Below, piece after piece: positions 1 through 5,506 of a stretch of DNA of 5,920 nucleotides. The position numbers were made by a program, and so were the translations under genes. The stretch comes from Bacteroidales bacterium Bact_16 (lineage in GTDB: Bacteria > Bacteroidota > Bacteroidia > Bacteroidales > UBA932). The notes beneath the pieces are model-generated. The model was not told where the DNA came from, made no database searches, and was given only the letters and a program-made list of their open reading frames with translations. Each line of letters opens with the position of its first letter. Position 1 is the first letter of the stretch. The stretch lies in contig LUZH01000060.1 of NCBI GenBank assembly GCA_001602885.1, forward strand, positions 1-5,920. Reading direction: 5' to 3'.

Positions 1-1604
1 AGGTCGTTCTGCGTCTTCGCCTCCATCGAGGCGTAGTCGCGCTCCGCGAAGGAGTCGATGTCCACGTAGTAGTCGCCGCCGAGCAGGTCGGCGACCTTCT
101 TGTAGTATTCAGTCCTGTTCACGCGCCCGTCCAGGCCGCCCGTGAAGGTGATCTGGTCGTCCACGCGCCACTTGAAGTTGAACGCGAAGTTGAGGTCGCG
201 CTGGTCGGTGAAGCGCTCCTCCTGGATGTACTTGGAGCGCGCCAGGCCGCCGGACTCGATGTTGTGGCGGTTGACGTCGTAAAGGCGGTCCCAGTTGATG
301 TGGGTCAGCTCGGGGAACTGCTGCGGGTGCATCCACGCCTCACGCGCGGCGGCGTATTTGTAGAGGCTGTTGCGGCCGTAGTCGCTGTTCTCCATATAGA
401 AATAGCTCGGCAGGTTGCGGTAGTAGTCAGGCTTGGCGTCCTGCGCGTCGTACCAGTCGAGCGCGGTGTAGCCGTTGGTACCGAAACGGTAGAGCACCGT
501 CAGCGAGCCCTTGAAGGCGTCGGACGGGAAGAAGTCGTATTTGAGGAATGTAATAGGCTCGTGCGTGTTGCGTACGCGCGCGTTGCGCATCTTGCCGGCC
601 TGGTAGCCCCAGTTGGAGTTGTACATGTTGTCGCCGACCAGGTCGTAGACCTCCTGCGTGGAGGCGTTCTGGGCGCCGCGGCTGCCCGGCGTGCCGAAGA
701 GGGTCAGGCCGAGGCGGCCCGTGCGCCACTCCTTGGCCACGGAAGCATAGTAGGCGAACGAACGGTAGTACACGCCCTGGATCCAGTCGTTGCCGCCCAG
801 GCGGGCGGAAGCGGAGAAGGCGTAGGACCAGCCGTTGTCCTTGACGCCGGAGGCGTAGGTCAGCATCAGGCGCAGGCGGTAGCTGGTGCTGTTGGTCAGC
901 ACGCTTCCGCGCAGGCCGGTGCGGACGTTGTTGGCGTCGGCGAAGATGTTGGTGACGCCGTTGATGCCGCCGAGGCCGTAGTCGGACACCTCGGCGCCGG
1001 TCACGGAGTCCTTGGTGCGCGTGGCCTCGTTGAGGCCGCTCCACAGGGAGAAGGGCGCGCTGCCCGTGATGGCGTCGTTCAGCTGGACGCCGGCCAGATA
1101 GACCTTCTGCGTCTCGGAAGTATAGCCGCGGGCGTTGAAGCGGACGGCGCTGAAGTTGTAGCCGGCCAGGCTGTTGAACACGTCGTTCTGGTCGAACAGC
1201 ACCGTCGGGTTGTCGTCGTAGCCGGAGTCGCCCATGTCGAACTCTTCGATCAGCTCTTCGTTGTAGATCTCGGGGCGGGCCTGGCTCACGTAGATGTTGA
1301 ACAGGTTGCGGATATAGCCGTCGGTGACCGTCACGCTCACCCGCGTCTCCATATAGCCGATTGCCGTGACCATCAGGTCGTAGGAACCGTCCTCCAGACC
1401 GTTGATCCGGATGCGGCCCTCGACGTCGGACGTGGCCGTGGCCACCTCCTGGGCGCCGCGGTAGAGGACGGCGGCGGCCCCGCTGACCGGCGCGCGGTCG
1501 GCGCGGCTGACGACCACGCCGGTCACGCCGCCCGTCGGCTGCGCGAGCAGGCCGAGCGGCAGCAGCACGGCAAGGAGCGCCGTTATCAATTTGTTGTGAC
1601 TCAT
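1..1604 (-). CDS. TonB-dependent outer-membrane receptor with carboxypeptidase-regulatory-like N-terminal domain (C-terminus beyond window)
   Basis: This is a predicted TonB-energised importer of the outer membrane; 534 residues are visible and the frame is still open at base 1, so the rest of the barrel lies outside. Seen: a signal peptide (MSHNKLITAL then a Leu-rich core, likely cleavage LLA/QP near residue 21). Residues about 24-106 form a CarboxypepD_reg-like beta-sandwich (GVVVSRADRAPVSGA, then DGSYDLMVTAIGY). An acidic linker follows at about 112-132. The plug spans about 133-222, with DVFNSLAGYNFSAVRFNARGY, then VYLAGVQLND and a GGINGVTNIF segment. From about 230 there are alternating aromatic strands typical of a barrel. 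The start is fixed by the signal peptide and by the ATGA overlap with the EEP gene upstream. No SusD partner is in view. The substrate is unknown; neighbouring nucleases suggest nucleotides or oligonucleotides (inference). Receptor identity is confident, substrate is not. Confidence 0.93.
   Translation of the reverse strand, partial: MSHNKLITALLAVLLPLGLLAQPTGGVTGVVVSRADRAPVSGAAAVLYRGAQEVATATSDVEGRIRINGLEDGSYDLMVTAIGYMETRVSVTVTDGYIRNLFNIYVSQARPEIYNEELIEEFDMGDSGYDDNPTVLFDQNDVFNSLAGYNFSAVRFNARGYTSETQKVYLAGVQLNDAITGSAPFSLWSGLNEATRTKDSVTGAEVSDYGLGGINGVTNIFADANNVRTGLRGSVLTNSTSYRLRLMLTYASGVKDNGWSYAFSASARLGGNDWIQGVYYRSFAYYASVAKEWRTGRLGLTLFGTPGSRGAQNASTQEVYDLVGDNMYNSNWGYQAGKMRNARVRNTHEPITFLKYDFFPSDAFKGSLTVLYRFGTNGYTALDWYDAQDAKPDYYRNLPSYFYMENSDYGRNSLYKYAAAREAWMHPQQFPELTHINWDRLYDVNRHNIESGGLARSKYIQEERFTDQRDLNFAFNFKWRVDDQITFTGGLDGRVNRTEYYKKVADLLGGDYYVDIDSFAERDYASMEAKTQND
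1601..1604 (-). other. ATGA stop/start overlap coupling the EEP gene to the TonB receptor gene
   Basis: Minus-strand ATGA contains the receptor's ATG (1604-1602) and the EEP gene's TGA stop (1603-1601). Such four-base overlaps usually reflect translational coupling by terminating ribosomes, which would tie receptor synthesis to the enzyme. Just upstream, AAAGAA gives at best a weak ribosome-binding site. Confidence 0.85.
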
Positions 1605-2698
1605 TTCTTTGCGGGTTTAGTGCTGACGACGATATACGTAGGATAGTGGTCGCTGAAGCCGTTGATGAACGCGCCGCCCGAAGAGGTGCGGAAAGGAGTA
1701 CCCTTGTACTGGCCCTCCTGCTGGGTCATGAACGGCTTGTGGAAGATGCGGCCGTAGAAGCGGTCCTTGACAATCGGGATGATGCCGAGCGTGCCCTTGC
1801 GGGGCCGGACCAGGTTGGCGTTGACCACGATGATGTCGTAGATGTTCCACTCGCCCTGGTAGGCAAGCGAGCCGTAACCGGCCTTGAGCATCGACAGGAA
1901 CGGGGAGAAGAAGTCGTCGTCGCGGACTTCGGAGATCTTCTCCTTCGCGCGCATGTATTTGAACATGCTGTCGTCGGACGGGTTGTCGTTCATATCGCCC
2001 ATCGCGACAATCTTGATTTCGGGGTATTTCTCCATCAGCGCCATCGACTCGCGGTACATGATCTCCGCGCCGCGGGAACGCAGGTCCCCGCCCTTGCCGC
2101 CGATACGCGACGGGAGGTGCGCCACGAAGAAGGCGAACATCTCACCGCCCAGCAGGCCGCGCACCATCAGGATGTCGCGCGTGCGGAAATCCGCCTGCTC
2201 TTCGGGGGTCATGTCGAAGGTGATGTCGCTGCCCGCGAACGTGAACGGAATCGAGCGGCTCTCCAGCACCTTGAACACACCGGGCCGGTAGAGCAGCGCC
2301 ACGTCCACGCCGCGGCGGTCGGGGCCGTCGAAGTGGACGATCTGGAAATCGGCCTCCGCGATCTCGGGCTGGACCACGAGGTCCTCGAGCACATGGCGGT
2401 TCTCGATCTCGCACACGCCCAGGACGGCGTGCCAGACCTTGTTGTCCTCCTTCATCGCCCGGATGACCGAGGCCATGTTGTGGAGTTTCTTGGCGTATTT
2501 GACCTCTGTCCACTGGTTCGCGCCGTCGGGCAGATACTCATAGTCGTTCTTGCCCTCGTCGTGGTAGGTGTCGAAGAGGTTCTCGAGGTTGTAGAAGCCG
2601 ACCACGTAGTTGCGGCCGCCGCGCTGCGCCCAGGCGGGCGCGGCGAGCACCACCCACAGCAGGGCGGTCATCAAGCCGTATAAAACTGTCTTTCTCAT
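1601..2698 (-). CDS. Secreted endonuclease/exonuclease/phosphatase (EEP) family protein
   Basis: The 365-residue product is a metal-dependent phosphodiesterase or phosphatase of the DNase I-like EEP superfamily. Seen: a signal peptidase I type leader (MRKTVLYGLM to PAWA/Q, cleavage near residue 24), then the family's motifs in order: FYNLENLFDT (Asn37, Glu39), GVCEIEN (Glu97, likely metal ligand), DRRGVDVALLYR (about 127-138), VAHLPSR (His194), MGDMND (Asp235, Asn237) and SDHYP (Asp350-His351, the terminal catalytic pair). All key positions look intact, so it is probably active. With no lipobox Cys and no membrane anchor it is likely periplasmic or released. It begins 9 bases after the nuclease gene, and its TGA stop lies within the ATGA overlap with the receptor start. 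Family knowledge allows DNase, RNase, nucleotide phosphatase or lipid phosphodiesterase activity. The nuclease and OB-fold neighbours favour nucleic acid processing, which is inference. Confidence 0.93.
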   Translation of the reverse strand: MRKTVLYGLMTALLWVVLAAPAWAQRGGRNYVVGFYNLENLFDTYHDEGKNDYEYLPDGANQWTEVKYAKKLHNMASVIRAMKEDNKVWHAVLGVCEIENRHVLEDLVVQPEIAEADFQIVHFDGPDRRGVDVALLYRPGVFKVLESRSIPFTFAGSDITFDMTPEEQADFRTRDILMVRGLLGGEMFAFFVAHLPSRIGGKGGDLRSRGAEIMYRESMALMEKYPEIKIVAMGDMNDNPSDDSMFKYMRAKEKISEVRDDDFFSPFLSMLKAGYGSLAYQGEWNIYDIIVVNANLVRPRKGTLGIIPIVKDRFYGRIFHKPFMTQQEGQYKGTPFRTSSGGAFINGFSDHYPTYIVVSTKPAKK

Positions 2699-2707
2699 AG
2701 CTTCACA

Positions 2708-3877
2708 TTATTGCCACCACCAGTTGACGGTGGACGGTTTTTCGGATTTGATGGTAGATGCGTCGGCCGTGCCGACCACATTGGAGAGATTGACGAAGAG
2801 CTCGTAGCCGAGTTTCTCCTCCAGGGCCGCCACGGAGAGCGACTCGTTCTTGGAGAAGACCTGGGGAAAGCCTTCGTGGTCGTACCAGAAAGCCGCCGCC
2901 ATATAGCCCTTGCGGCCGATGGTGGCGTCCTTGCGGTAGCGGAGCACCGCCTTGTAGTAGGCGGTAGGGACGGTGACCTTGTTGTTGCTTCGGTCGTATA
3001 CGTAGTGCGTCGCCCCGTCGGTCACGCAGCCCGTGACCACATAGAGGGTGTCGGAGCTGTTGGCCCAGGCGCGGACCCGGCTTTCGAGGGTCGCCCACAC
3101 GCCGCCGTTGAAGTCGTTATTCTGCGGGGTGATGTTGGTGCCGTAGAAGGTCGTCGCGTTGATGATTTCGTTGGCCGTGCGGTCGGCCGAAGGGAGCTGA
3201 TGCCCGCGGGCGTACCAGCCGTTGTCGCCTTCCTTGAAGCCGCCGGACACGTTGGACTGCTTCGAGGCGGGCAGATACGGGTCGTAGCCCCAGGCCTCGC
3301 TGCGTCCCGAGGAGCCCATATACACGCTGCAGAGCGGATAGGCCACCCAGTGGGAGACGCGGTTGGTGTAGTCCCAGTAGAAAGCGTAGTTGCGGAGCGC
3401 CTTGCCGCCGATCGAGCACGAACGGGCGAAGAAGTCCAGCCCGTCGGTGGCGGACGTCGCCGGGAGCTCCAGCCAGCGGGGCCGGGCCGTGGCTTCGCCC
3501 GGGCCCGCGCCGCCCACGCCGGCCTGGGTCCGCCCGGCCTGCGTCAGCTCGACGGGCGTCCGCGACCCGAAGGAGGTGCGGACCGCCAGGCGGAGCTGCC
3601 GCGGGAGCGTGCCGGGGTTGGCGGCATACGACAGGATGACGTTGTGCTTCGTCCCGAAGCCGCTCGACAGCGACACGGACGCCCATTCCGCGCCTTCCTC
3701 GATCTCGATGACCCAAGCACTCTCAGTCACGATACTGAGGAACATGCTCCCGCCGTCGGCGGAAAGCTCACGCGACTCATAGGTCACGATCACCTTCTCC
3801 TCGTGCTGCGTCCACTTCGTACAAGAACCCAGCACCGCCGCAGCAGCCAGCATCAATATGAGCAAGGAACGCTTCAT
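2708..3877 (-). CDS. BACON-domain lipoprotein with DNA/RNA non-specific endonuclease domain
   Basis: The 389-residue product is a predicted surface or periplasmic-face lipoprotein that cuts DNA and RNA. Seen: a lipoprotein signal peptide with lipobox LGSC (Cys19); a BACON-like beta-sandwich at about 30-115 (SADGG, SAWVIEIEEGAEW, ending VELTQAG); a Gly/Ala/Arg-rich linker at about 115-133; and a beta-beta-alpha-metal nuclease domain at about 150-370. The active site reads WYARGHQLPSADR, with general base His226. It is followed by TFYGTNITPQNNDFNGGVWA and TLE, matching the Serratia nuclease metal Asn (here Asn257) and conserved Glu (here Glu265). The usual DRGH motif is ARGH here, with Ala at 223. 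The C-terminus ends in three consecutive Trp. The gene starts 6 bases after the OB-fold lipoprotein's stop, with no clear Shine-Dalgarno, and the lipoprotein leader supports this start. Nuclease family is confident; cell-surface exposure and scavenging role are inferred. Confidence 0.93.
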   Translation of the reverse strand: MKRSLLILMLAAAAVLGSCTKWTQHEEKVIVTYESRELSADGGSMFLSIVTESAWVIEIEEGAEWASVSLSSGFGTKHNVILSYAANPGTLPRQLRLAVRTSFGSRTPVELTQAGRTQAGVGGAGPGEATARPRWLELPATSATDGLDFFARSCSIGGKALRNYAFYWDYTNRVSHWVAYPLCSVYMGSSGRSEAWGYDPYLPASKQSNVSGGFKEGDNGWYARGHQLPSADRTANEIINATTFYGTNITPQNNDFNGGVWATLESRVRAWANSSDTLYVVTGCVTDGATHYVYDRSNNKVTVPTAYYKAVLRYRKDATIGRKGYMAAAFWYDHEGFPQVFSKNESLSVAALEEKLGYELFVNLSNVVGTADASTIKSEKPSTVNWWWQ

Positions 3878-3883
3878 ACGGAA

Positions 3884-5449
3884 TTATTCAGTCTTGCCGT
3901 TCAGCGAATACAAGTACGCGCCTTTTCCGGTTTCAGGAATAATATTATTATCCTTATCTACATATTTCTGGACAGGACCAAGAATAATAACCTCTTGTCC
4001 AACTTCAACATTCGGAGCATTCGTATCCGTATATTTGACGCCACCAAGATACAGCACGCCATACGCTTGCAATTCATTTGCAGTCGCTCCATCATCAGAG
4101 ATATTGAACGTTGCCGTACCGTGTTGAATATCGAACTTATACTTAATGCTACTGATCTTTCCCTTGATATAATATTTCTCCGAAGACGTGGCTCCGTCTG
4201 CCAAAGCGTTGATAATCTCAAGCGCTTTCGCGACAGTATAAGCCGTCTCGGGCGTATTGACAATCTGATCGCCACCGCCACCGCCGCCTTGACCGTTGTC
4301 TTCAGTGACGCCGTTAAGCGAGTAGATATAAGCTTTATTGGCAGCTGTCTCAGGGGTGTTGCCCTTGTAGTTCGTAATCTTGCCGTGGATGATCACTTCG
4401 TCACCCACCTTGATCTGCGTGTTGCCTTCCACCCACTTCTTGTTGCCGAGATAGAGCACACGGAAGCAGTAGAAGTCAGCGTCGCCGGAATTGCCGTCAT
4501 CAGAGATATAGAAGGAGGCATTGCCATATTCCGTCGAGAAGGTGCCGTTGTTCGCAATCTTGCAGATCTTACCCTTGATATAGATATCATCTGACTCTGC
4601 GTCAGCAGCAAGCGCAGCCGCAGCGGCATTTGCCGCAGCGGCGTTGTACGGATCAGCGAGGGTGCCGGTACCCTTCGGGGTGCCGGTCTGGCCGCCGCCA
4701 CCTCCCTGGGTCTCGCCGTTGAGCGAGTAGAGGAAGGCCTTGCCGGCGACGGTCTCAGGCGTGTTGCCCTTGAAATTGACGATCTTGCCGCAGACGATTA
4801 CCTCGTCGCCGACCGCGATGTCCGTGCCGGAAGTGTATTTCTTGTTGCCCAGATACAGGATGCGGTAGCAGTAGAAGTCTTCGTCGCCTGCGCTGCCGTC
4901 CTCACTGATATAGAAGGAGGCGTTGCCATAGGTGCCGCCCTCCGTGAAGGTGCCATTGTTCGCAATCTTGGAGATCTTGCCCTTGATATAGACGTCGGTC
5001 GCAGACTCGACGTCGGCGCCAAGCGCCGCCGCGGCTTCCCTGGCGCCTTCGGGCGTGTACGGGTCTTCCAGCGTGCCGGTGCCCTTGGACTTGGCACCCT
5101 TGGCGCCGGCCTGCTTCACGGACACGGCGGCCTTCGCCAGGCCGATCGAGAAGAGGACGTCGCCGGCGCGGTCGTATTCGGAATTGTCCAGCACCGTGAC
5201 GGTCACGCGCTGCGTAGCGGAAGAAGCGGGACCGCGGTCGGGATCGACGGCGACCCATTCGGGTTTATTCCGGACCATCCACTCCCGGGTGGCCGTGAGT
5301 TCGACGACCTGCTCGGAAGAAAGCTGCCCGAATTCGATGGACTCTGTACCGACTTGGAGGGCCGGCAACACATAATCCTCATCCTGCCGACATCCGGAGA
5401 ATAGGAGTCCGGCAGCCAGGACGGCTGCAAACAAAGCCTTGATTTTCAT
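3884..5449 (-). CDS. Lipoprotein with BACON-like domain and three tandem OB-fold-like (DUF6359-like) repeats
   Basis: The 521-residue product has no assigned biochemical function that I recognise. I chose the ATG at 5449 because it gives a clean lipoprotein leader (MKIKALFAAV, lipobox FSGC, Cys20); an in-frame ATG 36 bases upstream would put a charged stretch ahead of that leader. The residues after Cys20 are RQDED, an acid-rich stretch like the lipoprotein export signals of Bacteroides surface lipoproteins. Residues about 30-115 look like a BACON domain (REWMVRNKPEWVAV, then VSVKQAG). Three repeats follow at about 122-245, 259-380 and 398-518. Each contains YIKGKI, an A(S/T)F(Y/N)IS(E/D)DG strand, a VLYLG or ILYLG strand, VGxEVI and a terminal YSLNG. 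Linkers contain runs of five and six Gly. The beta-rich, OB-like pattern suggests ligand binding, perhaps of nucleic acid (inference). It is the first gene after trpS and lies 6 bases ahead of the nuclease. Confidence 0.88.
   Translation of the reverse strand: MKIKALFAAVLAAGLLFSGCRQDEDYVLPALQVGTESIEFGQLSSEQVVELTATREWMVRNKPEWVAVDPDRGPASSATQRVTVTVLDNSEYDRAGDVLFSIGLAKAAVSVKQAGAKGAKSKGTGTLEDPYTPEGAREAAAALGADVESATDVYIKGKISKIANNGTFTEGGTYGNASFYISEDGSAGDEDFYCYRILYLGNKKYTSGTDIAVGDEVIVCGKIVNFKGNTPETVAGKAFLYSLNGETQGGGGGQTGTPKGTGTLADPYNAAAANAAAAALAADAESDDIYIKGKICKIANNGTFSTEYGNASFYISDDGNSGDADFYCFRVLYLGNKKWVEGNTQIKVGDEVIIHGKITNYKGNTPETAANKAYIYSLNGVTEDNGQGGGGGGDQIVNTPETAYTVAKALEIINALADGATSSEKYYIKGKISSIKYKFDIQHGTATFNISDDGATANELQAYGVLYLGGVKYTDTNAPNVEVGQEVIILGPVQKYVDKDNNIIPETGKGAYLYSLNGKTE
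3896..4258 (-). repeat. OB-fold-like repeat 3, divergent and AT-richer (residues 398-518 of the lipoprotein)
   Basis: This is the third coding repeat, recognisable but diverged. It replaces KGTGTLxDPY with NTPETAYTVAKALEII, keeps YIKGKI at 427-432, ATFNISDDG at 446-454, GVLYLGGVKY, VGQEVIILG and YSLNG at 514-518, and lacks KIANNGTF and the KGNTPET turn. Its DNA is clearly AT-richer than repeats 1 and 2 and the flanking genes. Confidence 0.8.
4310..4675 (-). repeat. OB-fold-like repeat 2 (residues 259-380 of the lipoprotein)
   Basis: This is the second tandem coding repeat. It opens with KGTGTLADPY, has an Ala-rich helix at about 269-283, YIKGKI at 290-295, ASFYISDDG at 311-319, FRVLYLGNKKW, GDEVIIHGKI, and ends in YSLNG at 376-380. 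Relative to repeat 1 it lacks a few residues before YGNASFYIS and has a longer turn after LGNKK. High similarity to repeat 1 indicates a comparatively recent internal duplication or ongoing conversion. A linker with six consecutive Gly follows. Confidence 0.85.
4715..5086 (-). repeat. OB-fold-like repeat 1 (residues 122-245 of the lipoprotein)
   Basis: This is the first of three tandem coding repeats. It opens with KGTGTLEDPY, has YIKGKI at 154-159, ASFYISEDG at 177-185, YRILYLGNKKY, GDEVIVCGKI at 214-223, and ends in YSLNG at 241-245. It is closest to repeat 2: they share KGTGTL, KIANNGTF, YGNASFYIS, LYLGNKK and FKGNTPET/YKGNTPET. The DNA also stays similar, for example the shared 15-base forward string TTGTTCGCAATCTTG. 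It is followed by a linker with five consecutive Gly. Confidence 0.85.
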
Positions 5450-5470
5450 CAGTATATTAGTTTTATCGTT
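5450..5470 (-). promoter_or_regulatory. AT-rich translation-initiation leader of the OB-fold lipoprotein gene
   Basis: The 21 bases before the ATG at 5449 read on the minus strand as AACGATAAAACTAATATACTG. They contain no purine-rich Shine-Dalgarno and are sharply AT-rich against the GC-rich surroundings. Low-structure A/T leaders are the usual Bacteroidetes initiation context, which supports the ATG at 5449 over the upstream in-frame ATG at 5485, whose context lies inside the hairpin. I found no match to the Bacteroidetes -7 consensus TAnnTTTG on the minus strand in or near this gap, so a dedicated promoter is not demonstrated. Confidence 0.4.
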
Positions 5471-5471
5471 C

Positions 5472-5497
5472 CCGCACCGGCGCAACGTCCGGCGCGG
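5472..5497 (-). terminator. GC-rich hairpin between trpS and the lipoprotein gene (weak terminator or processing site)
   Basis: On the minus strand CCGCGCCGG (5497-5489) and CCGGTGCGG (5480-5472) pair over nine positions, with one G-U wobble, around an eight-base loop. It begins nine bases after the trpS stop. No T-run follows (the next bases are GAACGATAAAAC), so a classical Rho-independent terminator is not supported. It could be a leaky terminator, a 3'-end stability element for trpS mRNA, or a structure in the leader of the downstream gene. Confidence 0.45.
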
Positions 5498-5506
5498 AAA
5501 CGCGTG

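Noticed and set aside
264..1646. 460-codon plus-strand open frame opposite the receptor
   Set aside because: It is antisense to the TonB receptor, which has a leader, plug and barrel pattern. The plus-strand product shows only repetitive Val/Ala/Gly composition with no domain.
1646..2683. 345-codon plus-strand open frame opposite the EEP gene, abutting the previous one
   Set aside because: It mirrors the EEP reading frame; its His/Val/Arg/Leu-rich product has no motif, and the head-to-tail arrangement with the neighbouring shadow frame is coincidental.
2708..2725. Three consecutive Trp codons at the nuclease C-terminus as a Trp-sensing attenuator connected with trpS
   Set aside because: They lie downstream of trpS, at the end of a long structural gene and not in a short leader peptide, with no accompanying alternative hairpins, so attenuation control is not supported.
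3478..3535. Extremely GC-rich stretch as a possible regulatory element
   Set aside because: It encodes the Gly/Ala/Arg-rich linker between the BACON and nuclease domains; amino-acid composition explains the base composition.
2711..4594. 627-codon open frame on the plus strand spanning two minus-strand genes
   Set aside because: It is antisense to the nuclease and the OB-repeat gene, has Val/Ala/Arg/Gly-rich low-information sequence with no recognisable domain, and is explained by the scarcity of stops opposite GC-rich codons. The minus-strand proteins carry intact signal peptides and family motifs.
5450..5485. Upstream ATG giving a 533-residue version of the OB-repeat lipoprotein
   Set aside because: The extra 12 residues (MRRCGNDKTNIL) would precede the lipoprotein leader, and the ATG lies within the hairpin loop/stem region. 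The ATG at 5449 gives a normal leader and sits behind an AT-rich start region.
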